Shown: positions 37,585 through 49,222, counted from the first letter of the stretch. The stretch: 64,000 bases of DNA from Vibrio tubiashii (GCF_028551255.1 NZ_CP117029.1:3224001-3288000); one strand, 5' to 3'. The notes: a model not told the origin generated them from the letters alone. Translations and numbers: made by a program.

Positions 37585-38451
37585 TTAAACCGCTGCTGCA
37601 CCTGAAACGATTTCTGATAGTTCTTGTGTAATCGCTGCCTGACGGGCTTTGTTGTACACAAGTTCTAAGTCATCAATCAGGTTGCTCGCATTATCAGTTG
37701 CAGCTTTCATTGCAATCATTCGAGCCGCTTGCTCACAAGCAAGGTTCTCAACCACACCTTGGTATACTTGAGATTCCACATAACGCACTAGAAGTGTATC
37801 TAGTAGCGCTTTTGGTTCTGGCTCGTAGATGTAGTCCCACTGGTGGGTACGCTGCATCTCTTCGCTGTCCGATTTAGGCAAAGGTAGTAATTGATCGATC
37901 GTTGGTTGTTGAACCATAGTGTTCACAAACTTGTTGCTCACCACATATAGGCGGTCCAATTCACCTTCATCGTATTTCTTCAGCATAACGCTGACAGAAC
38001 CGATTAGGTCTTCAAGGCTTGGCTTATCGCCTAGACCTGAAACCTGAGCAGCCACTTTTGCACCGCTGTTGTTAAAGAAAGCTGTTGCTTTTGAACCGAT
38101 CAACGCCAGTTCAACTTCAGCACCTTTCTCTTTCCAGCTTTGCATGTCTGTCACAGCTTTTTTGAACACGTTAATGTTCAAGCCGCCACAGAGGCCACGG
38201 TCTGTTGAAACGATGATGTAACCAACACGCTTAGCTTCACGCTCTTCTAGGTATGGATGACGATACTCTAGACTTGCGTTTGCTACGTGACCGATCACTT
38301 TACGTATTGTTTCAGCGTATGGACGAGAAGCTTCCATTGCGTCTTGAGAGCGACGCATTTTTGAAGCTGCTACCATTTCCATTGCTTTCGTAATCTTCTG
38401 AGTGCTTTTAACACTACCGATTTTATTACGTATCTCTTTTGCGCCGGCCAT
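37585..38451 (-). CDS. atpG: ATP synthase F1 gamma subunit
   Basis: The 288-residue rotor shaft. Long N- and C-terminal coiled helices ([20 protein letters not shown] and the C-terminal [16 protein letters not shown]) and the [11 protein letters not shown] block are family hallmarks. Confidence 0.97.
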   Translation of the reverse strand: MAGAKEIRNKIGSVKSTQKITKAMEMVAASKMRRSQDAMEASRPYAETIRKVIGHVANASLEYRHPYLEEREAKRVGYIIVSTDRGLCGGLNINVFKKAVTDMQSWKEKGAEVELALIGSKATAFFNNSGAKVAAQVSGLGDKPSLEDLIGSVSVMLKKYDEGELDRLYVVSNKFVNTMVQQPTIDQLLPLPKSDSEEMQRTHQWDYIYEPEPKALLDTLLVRYVESQVYQGVVENLACEQAARMIAMKAATDNASNLIDDLELVYNKARQAAITQELSEIVSGAAAV

Positions 38452-38493
38452 CGTTACTCTCCATTAGTTGGTGACATTACTGCCACCGACCTA

Positions 38494-40035
38494 TTACCAA
38501 GTTTGGGTTGCTACGAAGTCGTCAGTCAGCTTCTTCAGCTGTGCTTCAACTTCATCGTTGTATGCACCCGTCTTGTCGATCTCAGCTGCAAATTCAGCGT
38601 ATTGACCGCGAGCATACGATAGTAGAGCCGCTTCGAAATCTAGCAGTTTGCTTAATTCAACATCTGCTAGGTAGCCGCGCTCTGCCGCAAAGATAACTAG
38701 AGCTTGGTCAAATACAGACATTGGAGCGTACTGCTTCTGCTTCATTAGTTCTGTAACTTTCTGACCGTGGTCTAGCTGTTTCTTTGTCGCTTCATCAAGG
38801 TCAGACGAGAACTGTGCGAAAGCCGCTAGTTCACGGTACTGAGCTAGTGCAGTACGGATACCGCCTGATAGCTTCTTGATGATTTTCGTCTGTGCAGAAC
38901 CACCAACACGAGATACTGAGATACCTGGGTCAACCGCTGGGCGAACACCCGCGTTGAATAGCTCAGTCTGTAGGAAGATCTGACCGTCAGTAATCGAGAT
39001 TACGTTTGTCGGTACGAATGCTGAAACGTCACCAGCTTGAGTTTCGATGATAGGTAGTGCAGTCAAAGAACCTGTCTTACCTTTCACTTCACCATTAGTG
39101 AACTTCTCTACGTACTCTTCGCTTACACGAGCTGCACGCTCTAGTAGACGTGAGTGGAGGTAGAAAACATCACCTGGGAATGCTTCACGACCTGGTGGAC
39201 GTTTTAGTAGTAGAGAGATCTGACGGTAAGCTACCGCTTGCTTAGATAGATCATCATAAACAATCAGTGCGTCTTCACCGCGATCACGGAAGTATTCACC
39301 CATCGCACAACCTGCGTATGGCGCTAGGTATTGTAGCGCTGCAGATTCAGAAGCAGATGCAACAACAACGATAGTGTTAGCTAGCGCGCCGTGCTCTTCT
39401 AGTTTGCGAACTACGTTAGCGATAGTCGATGCTTTCTGACCGATAGCTACGTAGATTGAGAAAATACCAGAGTCTTTCTGGTTGATGATTGCATCGATCG
39501 CCATTGCTGTTTTACCAGTCTGACGGTCACCGATTACAAGCTCACGCTGACCACGACCGATTGGGATCATTGAGTCAACAGATTTGTAACCAGTTTGCAC
39601 AGGTTGATCTACCGATTTACGGTCGATTACACCTGGTGCAATCACTTCTACAGGCGAAGACAGTTTCGCTTCGATTGGACCTTTACCATCAATTGGCTCA
39701 CCTAGTGTGTTTACAACACGACCAAGCATTTCAGGACCAACTGGTACTTCAAGAATACGACCAGTACCTGTAACTTTCATGCCTTCCTTAAGGTCAGCAT
39801 ATGGGCCCATTACAACCGCACCAACCGAGTCACGCTCAAGGTTAAGTGCTAGTGCATAACGGCCACCCGGTAATTCAATCATTTCACCTTGCATCACGTC
39901 CGCTAGGCCGTGAATGCGAATGATACCATCGCTTACCGATACGATAGTACCTTCGTTGCGAGCTTCACTAACAACTTCGAAAGATTCGATACGTTGTTTG
40001 ATTAGATCGCTAATTTCCGTGGAATTAAGTTGCAT
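38494..40035 (-). CDS. atpA: ATP synthase F1 alpha subunit
   Basis: A 513-residue noncatalytic nucleotide-binding subunit with P-loop GDRQTGKT and the conserved [11 protein letters not shown]. The start at 40035 ([16 protein letters not shown]) gives the same N-terminus and length as E. coli AtpA. The in-frame ATG 10 codons upstream lies inside the atpH end and is unlikely. Confidence 0.98.
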   Translation of the reverse strand: MQLNSTEISDLIKQRIESFEVVSEARNEGTIVSVSDGIIRIHGLADVMQGEMIELPGGRYALALNLERDSVGAVVMGPYADLKEGMKVTGTGRILEVPVGPEMLGRVVNTLGEPIDGKGPIEAKLSSPVEVIAPGVIDRKSVDQPVQTGYKSVDSMIPIGRGQRELVIGDRQTGKTAMAIDAIINQKDSGIFSIYVAIGQKASTIANVVRKLEEHGALANTIVVVASASESAALQYLAPYAGCAMGEYFRDRGEDALIVYDDLSKQAVAYRQISLLLKRPPGREAFPGDVFYLHSRLLERAARVSEEYVEKFTNGEVKGKTGSLTALPIIETQAGDVSAFVPTNVISITDGQIFLQTELFNAGVRPAVDPGISVSRVGGSAQTKIIKKLSGGIRTALAQYRELAAFAQFSSDLDEATKKQLDHGQKVTELMKQKQYAPMSVFDQALVIFAAERGYLADVELSKLLDFEAALLSYARGQYAEFAAEIDKTGAYNDEVEAQLKKLTDDFVATQTW

Positions 40036-40048
40036 GCTCCAATCCCCA

Positions 40049-40582
40049 TTAAGACTGCAATGCATCGCTCAGGCGGCTTAAACGGCCACGTGCTGAGTTA
40101 TCGATGACTAAGTCTCCGGCTCTAATAATAACCCCACCAAGTAGGGCCTCATCTACGCTGCAATTCAGCTGGACTTTGCGTTCAAGACGCGTTTCAAGTT
40201 TGCTGCTGATGTCTGCTTTTTGCTGTTCTGAAAGTTCAGTCGCTGAAGTCACTTCAACGCTGATTTCCTTCTCATGTTCTTGTTTAAGAAGCAAGAACTC
40301 AGCACATACATCAGGAAGAGCCAATAATCGGCCATTCTCCGCCATCACCTTAATCAGGTTTTGGCCAAACTCATCAACTTGTTCGCCACAAACCGCAACA
40401 AATACTTCTGCAAGTTTGTCTGCAGACATTGAGCTAGTTAATAACTCATGTACTTGTTCGTTGTTGGCGACTTCCGCGGCAAAAGACAACATTTGACCCC
40501 ATTGGTCTAGTTGGCCTTTTTCTACAGCAAAGTCGAATGCTGCTTTAGCATAGGGGCGTGCGATAGTAGTCATATCAGCCAT
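40049..40582 (-). CDS. atpH: ATP synthase delta subunit
   Basis: The 177-residue peripheral-stalk subunit joining F1 to the b-subunits. The N-terminal helical bundle starts [18 protein letters not shown], and the C-terminus has the family [20 protein letters not shown]. Same length as E. coli. Confidence 0.97.
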   Translation of the reverse strand: MADMTTIARPYAKAAFDFAVEKGQLDQWGQMLSFAAEVANNEQVHELLTSSMSADKLAEVFVAVCGEQVDEFGQNLIKVMAENGRLLALPDVCAEFLLLKQEHEKEISVEVTSATELSEQQKADISSKLETRLERKVQLNCSVDEALLGGVIIRAGDLVIDNSARGRLSRLSDALQS

Positions 40583-40596
40583 GTGCGCCCCCAGAC

Positions 40597-41067
40597 TTAA
40601 AGTTTTGCAGTAATGTTGTCGAGAAGATCTTTGTGCGCGTCTTTATCGATAGAGCGCTCTAGGATTTTCTCAGCACCAGCTAAAGCCAGAGTTGCAACTT
40701 GTTTGCGCAGTTCATCGCGCGCACGGTTGCGTTCTGCTTCAAGTTCAGCTTCTGCTTGCGCAAGGATTTTCTGGCGTTCTGCCTGAGCTTCCTCACGAGC
40801 TTCGTCTAGAATTTGAGCCTTACGCTTGTTCGCTTGCTCAATGACCTCAGTTGCTGTGCGCTTCGCTTCTTTCAATTGAGAAGAAGCGTTAGCTTGAGCT
40901 AGATTCAAGTCTTTCTCAGCACGTTCTGCCGCATGAAGGCCGTCAGCAATTTTCTTCTGACGTTCTTCGATTGCGTTCATGATTGGCGGCCATACATACT
41001 TCATGCAGAACCACACAAACAGAGCGAACGAGATTGCTTGACCCAGCAGAGTTGCGTTCATATTCAC
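40597..41067 (-). CDS. atpF: ATP synthase Fo b subunit
   Basis: A 156-residue peripheral stalk with one N-terminal membrane helix ([20 protein letters not shown]) and a long charged coiled coil. The GTG start at 41067 aligns with E. coli MNLNATILGQ; an ATG two codons later is an alternative. Confidence 0.97.
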   Translation of the reverse strand: MNMNATLLGQAISFALFVWFCMKYVWPPIMNAIEERQKKIADGLHAAERAEKDLNLAQANASSQLKEAKRTATEVIEQANKRKAQILDEAREEAQAERQKILAQAEAELEAERNRARDELRKQVATLALAGAEKILERSIDKDAHKDLLDNITAKL

Positions 41068-41140
41068 AACAGCTACCCCTCTTTAATTGGACTTAGTGTT
41101 AATCAATGACAAACCAATGTTTGTCTCTGAAAAGCAATGA

Positions 41141-41434
<294 letters not shown>

Positions 41435-41442
41435 TTAAAAAA

Positions 41443-42258
<816 letters not shown>

Positions 42259-42263
42259 TCATC

Positions 42264-42653
42264 CTATTTTTTGTTGTTAATGAATAGCGCTGGCGCAAAG
42301 ATATTAATCCCTAATACCAGCAAATAGGTTAGTTTGAGGGGAACGAGTTCCACCTGCATATACATGTAAGCAACAGAGAAGAGAGCCACAGTAATGAGGA
42401 TCTTTAGTGCCACTCCGGTGTAGAAAGACGCAGCAACCATTTTTGCTGCACGAGCCCCTACAAACAGAAAAGCACACAAGGCAAATACAGCATTGGCGAC
42501 AACAAATATGCTCCCTCCAATTAGTGCTGAGATTCCCCATTCAGTATTGACGGCTATCGCCATACCCGCTGCCACTAACGCAACCGCGCTCGCCTCGATC
42601 ATTAACAATTGCTTTGCAAGCGCTCGTCCTGGTCTAGCTAACGCAGCTACCAT
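42264..42653 (-). CDS. atpI: ATP synthase assembly protein AtpI
   Basis: A 129-residue membrane protein with four hydrophobic helices, first gene of the atp operon. AtpI helps assemble the c-ring or import Mg2+ and is poorly conserved in sequence; position and topology are the main evidence. The 187 bp upstream to parB is A/T-rich and should hold the operon promoter. Confidence 0.9.
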   Translation of the reverse strand: MVAALARPGRALAKQLLMIEASAVALVAAGMAIAVNTEWGISALIGGSIFVVANAVFALCAFLFVGARAAKMVAASFYTGVALKILITVALFSVAYMYMQVELVPLKLTYLLVLGINIFAPALFINNKK

Positions 42654-42840
42654 GTATTCGTACCTCTAGTAAAATCCACAGCTTTACTACCTCAGGGCTG
42701 GGAAATTGGCGAAAATTATACGGTGAGTCGAACTGATTGCAATTAAAACACCGCAAAAAGTTACAATTTTGTTTACAAGCCGACAACTTCCGCACAAAAA
42801 TTCGATTTTTACATATATTGATTGAGATCAATTATCTCAT

Positions 42841-43722
42841 TTAGCTCTCAAGCTTGGCAATTAACTGCTCTAATTTGTGAGGCTCATCAAGACTAATCGT
42901 CACTTTCGACTTGCCGTTGTCAGCGCGCACAATTGCAACTTTAGCCCCAAGCATTTCACTCAATTTTTGTGACATTTGTTGTGCTTCAGCGTCTTGAACC
43001 TCATTTTTGGGTTCAGATTGTGGCTGGAGACACTTTTTCACTAACTGCTCGGTCTGACGAACGGTCATTTTCTTTTTGGCGACCTGCTGAGCAATCTCAA
43101 CCTGTTGCTCACCTTCAAGAGCCAACAGAGCTCTAGCATGCCCCATATCAAGCAGATTGCCGGAAACTAAACTTTTCACGTCATCTTCTAGCTGATTTAG
43201 ACGCAATAAGTTACTTACCGCCGCGCGAGACTTACCAATCACATCAGCAACCTGCTGATGAGTCAGACTAAACTCTTCTTGCAGACGATCGAGAGCAACC
43301 GCTTCTTCGATCACATTAAGATCTTCGCGCTGAATGTTCTCGATCAATGCCATAGCGATCGCTGCACGATCTTCGACATTCTTCACCACGCATGGCACTT
43401 GCTTAAGACCCGCTTTACGAGCCGCACGCCAGCGACGCTCACCGGCGATGATTTCAAATTTGTCACCATCAACCTGTCTCACTACGATAGGCTGAATAAT
43501 CCCTTGAGATTCAATCGAAGCGGCAAGCTCTTCTAGCGCTTCAGGTTCCATCTCTTTGCGCGGCTGGTAAACACCCGGCTTTAAGCTGTTAATATTTAAA
43601 TCGGTGAGACTACCATCCGATGACAGTTCTTGGCTGTGCAGTGCACTTTGCTGTTTTTCACGCGCTAGTGAACTGGTTGAAAGCAGGGCATCAAGCCCTT
43701 TACCTAAACCACGCTTAGACAT
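42841..43722 (-). CDS. parB: Chromosome partition protein ParB
   Basis: A 293-residue CTP-dependent DNA clamp that loads at parS and spreads. The order is ParB/Srx CTPase domain with GERRWRAARKAG (about 95-106), helix-turn-helix (LTHQQVADVIGKSRAAVSNLLR) and C-terminal dimerisation region. Three parS sites lie 30-38 kb away on the other side of the rRNA operon. The gene follows parA by 24 bp. Confidence 0.97.
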   Translation of the reverse strand: MSKRGLGKGLDALLSTSSLAREKQQSALHSQELSSDGSLTDLNINSLKPGVYQPRKEMEPEALEELAASIESQGIIQPIVVRQVDGDKFEIIAGERRWRAARKAGLKQVPCVVKNVEDRAAIAMALIENIQREDLNVIEEAVALDRLQEEFSLTHQQVADVIGKSRAAVSNLLRLNQLEDDVKSLVSGNLLDMGHARALLALEGEQQVEIAQQVAKKKMTVRQTEQLVKKCLQPQSEPKNEVQDAEAQQMSQKLSEMLGAKVAIVRADNGKSKVTISLDEPHKLEQLIAKLES

Positions 43723-43746
43723 GAGACGGAATTCCTTTGGTTGTCG

Positions 43747-44520
43747 TTATGCAGGGACTTCTTCGCGGCGAAGCATCTCACCAGCTAGCGCTAAATAAGC
43801 CTTAGCACCTGCAGAGTATTTATCGTAATACATTGCCGGTTTACCATGACTAGGCGCTTCAGCGAGACGCACATTGCGCGGAATAACGGTGCGGTACACC
43901 TTGTTGCCAAAGTGCTTTTTAAGTTGATCGGATACTTCGTTCGACAGTCTGTTGCGAGGGTCATACATAGTGCGTAGTAACCCTTCAATTTTTAGATTTT
44001 CGTTTACAACAGCAGCAAGCTTACTGATTGTATCCATTAACGCGGTTAAACCTTCAAGTGCAAAATACTCACACTGCATTGGAACCAAAACCGAATCGGC
44101 TGCGGCCATAGCGTTGATTGTAAGAAGGTTTAGAGAAGGAGGACAATCGATAAAGATGAAATCATAGTTATCGCGAACTGATGCTAAAGCGTGCTTAAGG
44201 CGAACTTCACGGGCAAAAACTTCCATCAGTTTGATTTCAGCCGCCGTCACATCTCCATTGGCCGCCACTAAATCATAGTTGCCGGATGTCTTACGACACA
44301 CCACTTCATCAAACGGCACATCTTCTACAAGCAGTTCATAAGCGGTGGCATCGACTTGGTATTTATCTACACCACTGGCCATCGTTGCATTGCCTTGTGG
44401 GTCGAGGTCTATCACCAATACCTTACGCTTAGTCGCAGCCATAGATGCGGCTAAGTTGATGCATGTCGTTGTTTTTCCAACCCCGCCTTTCTGGTTGGCG
44501 ATCGCTACGATTTTTCCCAC
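43747..44520 (-). CDS. parA: Chromosome partition ATPase ParA
   Basis: A 257-residue deviant Walker ATPase (Soj type) with KGGVGKTTTCINLAASMA at the N-terminus, DLDPQGNATMASGV and FIDCPPSLNLLTINA. It lacks the N-terminal DNA-binding domain of plasmid type Ia ParA, as expected for the chromosomal type. It works with ParB and parS to move the origin to the pole. Confidence 0.97.
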   Translation of the reverse strand: MGKIVAIANQKGGVGKTTTCINLAASMAATKRKVLVIDLDPQGNATMASGVDKYQVDATAYELLVEDVPFDEVVCRKTSGNYDLVAANGDVTAAEIKLMEVFAREVRLKHALASVRDNYDFIFIDCPPSLNLLTINAMAAADSVLVPMQCEYFALEGLTALMDTISKLAAVVNENLKIEGLLRTMYDPRNRLSNEVSDQLKKHFGNKVYRTVIPRNVRLAEAPSHGKPAMYYDKYSAGAKAYLALAGEMLRREEVPA

Positions 44521-44534
44521 AATGAACCTCGCTT

Positions 44535-45167
44535 TTATTCCTTGCGCGATAAGATTACTAGATGACGCTCACCTTCCAATTGAGGAACATTCAAAGCTTT
44601 GACGTCGGTCACAGAACACCACTCAGGTAATTGCTCAATCTCATCCTGTGGTAATTGACCTTTCAGCGCCAAGAAATGCCCACCTGGTGATTTTGGTAGA
44701 TGGTGGCACCACTCAACCATATCAGTCATTGAAGCAAATGCACGACTTAATACGCCATCGAATTTATCTTCAGGCTGGTATTCTTCGACTCGACTTTGAA
44801 TCGGTGTCACATTTTCTATTTTGAGTTCATGAAGAACTTGTTTGATAAAGCGAATGCGTTTGCCCAAGCTATCTAGCAACACAAACGCTTTGTCAGGATT
44901 CATAATGGACAAAGGAATACCTGGTAGTCCTGGTCCTGTACCGACATCAATAAAACGCTCACCCTGTAAGTGAGTGCTAACAATGATGCTGTCCATAATG
45001 TGCTTCACCAGCATCTCTTGTGGATCACGTACCGATGTCAGGTTGTACGCCTTGTTCCATTTGTTGAGCATTTCGACATAGCCAACCAGCTGTTCACGCT
45101 GACGAGGTGATACCTCTAGATCGGTCTGAGCAATCAGTTCATCCAGTTGAGTGCGTAGTTGAGACAT
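44535..45167 (-). CDS. rsmG: 16S rRNA m7G527 methyltransferase RsmG
   Basis: A 210-residue SAM-dependent enzyme that makes m7G527 in 16S rRNA (loss gives low-level streptomycin resistance). Landmarks are [14 protein letters not shown], the SAM loop [13 protein letters not shown] and [10 protein letters not shown]. It overlaps the mnmG stop as TAATG, implying translational coupling. Confidence 0.97.
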   Translation of the reverse strand: MSQLRTQLDELIAQTDLEVSPRQREQLVGYVEMLNKWNKAYNLTSVRDPQEMLVKHIMDSIIVSTHLQGERFIDVGTGPGLPGIPLSIMNPDKAFVLLDSLGKRIRFIKQVLHELKIENVTPIQSRVEEYQPEDKFDGVLSRAFASMTDMVEWCHHLPKSPGGHFLALKGQLPQDEIEQLPEWCSVTDVKALNVPQLEGERHLVILSRKE

Positions 45168-47062
45168 TATGCTTCCTCGCCTTTTTTCAGCAGGCCATGT
45201 TTTTTCAAGTGAACTAAAAGAATCGAAATCGCAGCCGGTGTAATGCCTGAAATGCGCGAAGCGATACCGATAGACTCTGGTTTTGCTTCTGTCAGTTTCG
45301 CCACCACTTCATTCGATAAACCGCTGACCTTAGCGTAATCTAAATCGACTGGGATCTTTGTGTGCTCATGGCGCAACGACTTTTCGATCTCATCTTGCTG
45401 GCGCTTGATATAACCTTCGTATTTGACTTGGATTTCAACCTGCTCAGCGGCTTGTTGATCTTCGATGGCTGGGGCGAATGCCTCTAGCTGAGTCAATTGA
45501 TCGTAAGACATTTCTGGACGACGCAGTAAGTCTTCACCACTCGCTTCACGTGCCATCGGTGTTTTTAGCAATTCATTTAGTGCATCAACCCCTTGTGATT
45601 TAGGGTTCATCCAGATCTCTTTCAAGCGTTGGCGTTCAGCTTCGATATTGTCGATTTTTTGATTAAATCGAGCCCAACGAACATCATCAACCAAGCCAAG
45701 CTGACGAGCTTGCTCAGTCAAACGCAAGTCCGCGTTGTCTTCACGCAATAACAAGCGGTATTCCGCGCGTGAAGTAAACATACGGTAAGGTTCTTTAGTG
45801 CCCATGGTCGATAGGTCATCAATCAACACGCCCATGTAAGCTTGATCACGACGTGGGCTCCAGCCTTCTTTGTCTTGGCTAAACAGACTGGCGTTAAGGC
45901 CCGCCATCAAGCCTTGTGCCGCAGCTTCCTCGTAACCCGTGGTACCGTTAATTTGCCCCGCAAAGAACAAACCACTAATAAATTTAGTCTCATAGGTTTG
46001 CTTTAAGTCACGTGGATCGAAGAAATCATACTCAATCGCATAACCTGGTCGCACGATATGCGCGTTTTCGAACCCTTTCATTGAGCGTACGATCTGAACT
46101 TGAACATCAAACGGCAAGCTGGTGGAAATACCATTTGGATACAGCTCATGCGTATCAAGCCCTTCTGGCTCAATAAAGATCTGATGGCTGTTCTTGTCAG
46201 CAAAACGCATCACCTTGTCTTCGATTGATGGACAGTAGCGCGGGCCAATACCTTCAATCACACCCGCGTACATAGGGCTGCGATCAAGGTTGTTACGAAT
46301 TACATCGTGAGTCTGCTCGTTGGTATGAGTGATAAAACATGGGATTTGACGCGGATGCTGTTCACGCTTTCCAATAAACGAAAATACGGGGGCAGGGTTA
46401 TCACCATGTTGAGCTTCTAACTCAGAAAAATCGACACTGCGCGCATCAATGCGTGGAGGTGTGCCTGTTTTTAAACGATCAACTCTAAACGGCAGTTCAC
46501 GCAGACGATCAGCCAGCGCGATCGATGGCGGATCCCCCGCACGACCACCTGACGAGCTCTCCATACCAATATGGATCTTACCGCCGAGGAAAGTCCCCAC
46601 CGTCAGCACAACGGCTTTTGCGTAGAAACGCAGTCCCATCTGGGTAACAACACCCAAGACACGATCTTGCTCAACAATAAGATCATCAACAGATTGTTGG
46701 AACAGAGTGAGATTAGGGGCGTTTTCTAGCGCGTTGCGAACATAAGCTTTGTACAACGCACGATCAGCTTGAGCACGGGTTGCTCGTACAGCTGGGCCTT
46801 TCGAGGCGTTGAGTGTTCTAAATTGAATACCGGAATGATCAATCGCTTGAGCCATTAAACCGCCCATCGCGTCGACTTCTTTGACTAAGTGACCTTTACC
46901 GATACCACCAATTGCTGGGTTACACGACATCTGACCTAGGGTGTCAATGTTGTGAGTGAGTAACAGGGTTTTTTGTCCTGTACGAGCAGATGCGAGTGCG
47001 GCTTCCGTTCCTGCGTGACCGCCACCAACGACGATGACATCAAATTTTTCGTGATAAAGCAT
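45167..47062 (-). CDS. mnmG: tRNA uridine-34 carboxymethylaminomethyl enzyme MnmG
   Basis: A 631-residue FAD protein that with MnmE forms cmnm5U34 in several tRNAs. The FAD loop is [12 protein letters not shown], followed by [17 protein letters not shown] and [11 protein letters not shown], all diagnostic. It is the gene bordering oriC, reading away from it, as in E. coli and V. cholerae. Its partner mnmE is not in the window except for the 18-bp end at 48015. Confidence 0.98.
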   Translation of the reverse strand: MLYHEKFDVIVVGGGHAGTEAALASARTGQKTLLLTHNIDTLGQMSCNPAIGGIGKGHLVKEVDAMGGLMAQAIDHSGIQFRTLNASKGPAVRATRAQADRALYKAYVRNALENAPNLTLFQQSVDDLIVEQDRVLGVVTQMGLRFYAKAVVLTVGTFLGGKIHIGMESSSGGRAGDPPSIALADRLRELPFRVDRLKTGTPPRIDARSVDFSELEAQHGDNPAPVFSFIGKREQHPRQIPCFITHTNEQTHDVIRNNLDRSPMYAGVIEGIGPRYCPSIEDKVMRFADKNSHQIFIEPEGLDTHELYPNGISTSLPFDVQVQIVRSMKGFENAHIVRPGYAIEYDFFDPRDLKQTYETKFISGLFFAGQINGTTGYEEAAAQGLMAGLNASLFSQDKEGWSPRRDQAYMGVLIDDLSTMGTKEPYRMFTSRAEYRLLLREDNADLRLTEQARQLGLVDDVRWARFNQKIDNIEAERQRLKEIWMNPKSQGVDALNELLKTPMAREASGEDLLRRPEMSYDQLTQLEAFAPAIEDQQAAEQVEIQVKYEGYIKRQQDEIEKSLRHEHTKIPVDLDYAKVSGLSNEVVAKLTEAKPESIGIASRISGITPAAISILLVHLKKHGLLKKGEEA

Positions 47063-47149
47063 GAACCGACCTCAGGTATTCAATAGAGAGTTGGATAGAG
47101 AAAAAGAGCGTTATTCTACCTTCTTTCACGGGCTGAGAAAATGCTTTTG

Positions 47150-47500
47150 GCTCTTTTCCTTCAAGCAGTGAAATCCTTATATATATAAGATCTATATATA
47201 TGATCTTTTATTAGATCTACTATTAAGATCGACCGTTTCTGTGGATAAGTGGAAAATGATCAACAAGATCATGGATCTTATTTGGATCATATCATGTGAT
47301 CTTGCCTTGATCAGATCGAGGATTAACTGGGATCAAAATGGGTAGTTATACACAGGGGTAAAAAAGGATCTAAGTTGTTATTTGGATAACTATAGGTTAA
47401 TCACCGGAAAGATCGTAGTTTATCCACAGATAAAATGATTGAAAAATGAGCGAACAGTGTTTGGGGAGTAAGGAAAGTTATTCACAAAAGGGGGAAGTGG
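47150..47500. other. oriC: Chromosome 1 replication origin oriC
   Basis: Between mnmG and mioC. Three adjacent A/T-rich 13-mer-like repeats starting GATCT begin at 47189, 47202 and 47214, matching the DNA-unwinding element. DnaA boxes TTATNCACA are at 47240-47248 (minus), 47346-47354, 47420-47428 and 47478-47486 (plus). Fourteen GATC sites lie between 47189 and 47414, as expected for Dam/SeqA control. Between 47063 and 47150 nothing else is recognised. Confidence 0.95.
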
Positions 47501-47527
47501 CCAAGAAATTGACCACTTAGAAGGGGA

Positions 47528-47962
47528 TTAGAAAAGCTCAATATGGTCATTTAACCAGTTTTCTGCGGCATCTTCTGGTACATCATGGCTGAGAACATCG
47601 ATAGTAAAACACTCTGTCAGTGCTGTAGCGCCGATATCGGCAAGTAGGTCATGGGCATGCTGACCCGCTGCACAGAACGTATCGTAACTCGAATCACCAA
47701 TGGCGATCGTCGCGTATTTTACTTCATTCATTTTCGGTGGCGTGTCTTGTAGAGCTTGAATAAACGGCTGAATATTATCTGGGTATTCACCAGCGCCGTG
47801 AGTTGAAGTAATGATTAACCAAGTACCCTTATTGTCAACTTGTGCCAAATCAGGTTGGTTATGGATGGTAGTCTCAAAGCCTTTTTCGATTAGTAGATCA
47901 CTGAGGTGGTCTCCCACATACTCAGCACCACCCAGTGTGCTACCTGTAATAATGTGGATCAT
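47528..47962 (-). CDS. mioC: Flavodoxin-like protein MioC
   Basis: A 144-residue short-chain flavodoxin. The FMN phosphate loop is [16 protein letters not shown], followed by [11 protein letters not shown] and [12 protein letters not shown], matching E. coli MioC. The role is electron transfer; in E. coli its transcription affects oriC. The start at 47962 (MIHIITG) has AGGA upstream and is preferred to the in-frame ATG at 47980. It reads toward oriC. In other vibrios mnmE comes directly upstream, but here accessory DNA does. Confidence 0.94.
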   Translation of the reverse strand: MIHIITGSTLGGAEYVGDHLSDLLIEKGFETTIHNQPDLAQVDNKGTWLIITSTHGAGEYPDNIQPFIQALQDTPPKMNEVKYATIAIGDSSYDTFCAAGQHAHDLLADIGATALTECFTIDVLSHDVPEDAAENWLNDHIELF

Positions 47963-47988
47963 AGGTGTTCCTTTATACACAATGAAAA

Positions 47989-48009
47989 AACGCGACCCGA
48001 GGCCGCGTT
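47989..48009 (-). terminator. Terminator originally following mnmE
   Basis: On the minus strand AACGCGGCCTCGGGTCGCGTT followed by a T-run. It lies between the mnmE-end sequence and mioC and is the natural place for the mnmE terminator. Confidence 0.75.
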
Positions 48010-48014
48010 ATAGA

Positions 48015-48032
48015 TTATTTTCCGATACAGAA
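48015..48032 (-). other. Island attachment site: isolated 3' end of mnmE
   Basis: On the minus strand TTCTGTATCGGAAAATAA encodes FCIGK and stop, the invariant C-terminus of MnmE. Similarity ends at once beyond these 18 bp (the upstream residues do not fit MnmE). The last 18 bp of mnmE is the established insertion site of SGI1-type integrative mobilisable islands. I infer this is the distal att copy; intact mnmE, the other att and the integrase should lie to the right of the window. Confidence 0.75.
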
Positions 48033-48114
48033 AGTAAAGTTTCCCATAATAGCTGGCCTCGCGCGACGTCTTGGGGACCGATTGGGGATCAAATTGCAAT
48101 TTATGGTCAAATTC

Positions 48115-48420
48115 TTACTTCCCAAGATGACTTCCATCATAGATCAGGATGGGAAAAGTGGGAATGGTGGGAAAAGGCTTTCCAGCTGACAATCTATAGT
48201 AAGCAAATCCTGTCCAGAAGAGTAGAGCGAGAAGACGAACCCTGTGAATAAGCAGAAGATATCTTTTGATCCACCAGATAATGGGGAAGGAGATCGCTGC
48301 GAGTTGCCAAAAAGGATCCGAGAGCATCAACCCCTATAGGATCATCAATAGTCCTAGTTGGTTGATCAAATTCTTTGCTAATCCAATAAGCCCATTAATG
48401 TTTATATCAGAAACAGCCAT
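48115..48420 (-). pseudogene. Third copy of the small membrane protein, interrupted by an amber stop
   Basis: Reading from the ATG at 48420, the frame gives KNLINQLGLLMIL, then TAG, then GLMLSDPFWQLAAISF and later RVRLLALLFWTGFAYY, ending at 48115. It aligns with the proteins at 48407 and 52369 across both membrane helices. The single in-frame amber codon makes it a broken copy unless it is suppressed or restarted at the GTTG/ATG after it. Its start overlaps the end of the upstream paralogue by 14 bp. Confidence 0.65.
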
Positions 48421-48790
48421 CAACGTTCCCATCCATGTCAACGTCCATACCACCATGGCCCATCATGGCTGAACCAGTCGCAGAGTTGAATTGCGGTTGT
48501 TTTTTCTTTTTACGGACTCTTCTGGGGTGTTCGTACTGACAGTGCAAACTCCAAACGTGCGTAGCAAAATAAGTTAGCGCGGTAGCTAGCCCAAGAAGCC
48601 AATGGAAGTAGATAAGTACCAACCAAAATAGCACCGCAGCCAAGCGTTTTTTGTGAAAAAAGTTCAGCGGAGTTTGAAACCAGACAACAAGTGGGATGGC
48701 CGTTAGCGCCAATCCCCATGAATGGTATGTTGCGATTAAACAACCAAGGGAAAATAAACAAAAGAGCGCAAAATTTATCAATTTCTTCAT
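48407..48790 (-). CDS. Small two- to four-helix membrane protein, copy 1
   Basis: A 127-residue protein of unknown function. Hydrophobic segments cover about 5-35 and 45-80, with a conserved core WGLALTAIPLVVW and RLAAVLFWLVLIYFHW. The tail is lysine-rich then glycine/methionine/aspartate-rich. It is related to the proteins at 48115 (broken) and 52369. The start at 48790 has a good GGAG; the in-frame start at 48811 has none. It is divergent from the XRE repressor, with two operators between them, so it is probably repressed by it. Confidence 0.7.
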   Translation of the reverse strand: MKKLINFALFCLFSLGCLIATYHSWGLALTAIPLVVWFQTPLNFFHKKRLAAVLFWLVLIYFHWLLGLATALTYFATHVWSLHCQYEHPRRVRKKKKQPQFNSATGSAMMGHGGMDVDMDGNVDGCF

Positions 48791-48813
48791 GCCGTTCTCT
48801 CCGCTAACCAAAT

Positions 48814-48838
48814 GTATACTTAGTTATCCTAAGTATAC
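48814..48838. promoter_or_regulatory. Operator O1 of the island XRE repressor
   Basis: Perfect 10-bp arms GTATACTTAG / CTAAGTATAC around a 5-bp spacer, between the divergent membrane-protein and XRE genes. Core CTTAG-N5-CTAAG. Confidence 0.75.
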
Positions 48839-48851
48839 AGGTATAATAAAA

Positions 48852-48868
48852 ACTTAGAAAATCTAAGT
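48852..48868. promoter_or_regulatory. Operator O2 of the island XRE repressor
   Basis: ACTTAG-N5-CTAAGT, the same core as O1, centred 34 bp from O1 and just before the XRE start; suited to autoregulation. Confidence 0.72.
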
Positions 48869-48893
48869 ATCAAAGGTTGATGATGATTCTCAC

Positions 48894-49220
48894 TTGTCTA
48901 AAACAAACGTATTCCCGCAGCGCCTTAAACAGGCTAGAAATCGAGTTGGCATCAGCCAAAGAGAGCTCGGTATCCGTTTGGGTATGGATCCAAGTTCTGC
49001 GAGTGGCCGAATGAATCATTATGAAAGAGGCCGCCACATGCCTGATGTCAGTACACTCAAGAAGCTGGCAGAAGAGTTGGGTGTGCCTGTTGCGTTTTTC
49101 TTCTCTGACTCTGATAGTTCAGCTGAGCTGGCTTGCCTAATAGAACAGCTTAATGAAAAGGAAAAACAAGCACTCATCACTCACCTTAAGCAAGAGCTGG
49201 ATAAGTCAGATAGCGCTTAG
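48894..49220 (+). CDS. XRE-family repressor of the island
   Basis: A 108-residue DNA-binding protein. The cro/C1 helix-turn-helix covers about 7-65 (RLKQARNRVGISQRELGIRL, HYERGRHMPDVSTLKKLAEEL), followed by a short helical, probably dimerising tail rich in Lys/Glu. The TTG at 48894 is the only usable start in frame after a stop upstream. No cleavage or sensor domain is seen. Operators O1 and O2 lie in its promoter, and O3 and O4 before two 28-residue membrane peptides, which defines a local regulon. Confidence 0.85.
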   Translation: MSKTNVFPQRLKQARNRVGISQRELGIRLGMDPSSASGRMNHYERGRHMPDVSTLKKLAEELGVPVAFFFSDSDSSAELACLIEQLNEKEKQALITHLKQELDKSDSA

Positions 49221-49222
49221 TT

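Noticed and set aside
47811..48251. 146-residue plus-strand frame across mioC and the att site
   Set aside because: Antisense to mioC and crossing an insertion junction; a shadow frame.
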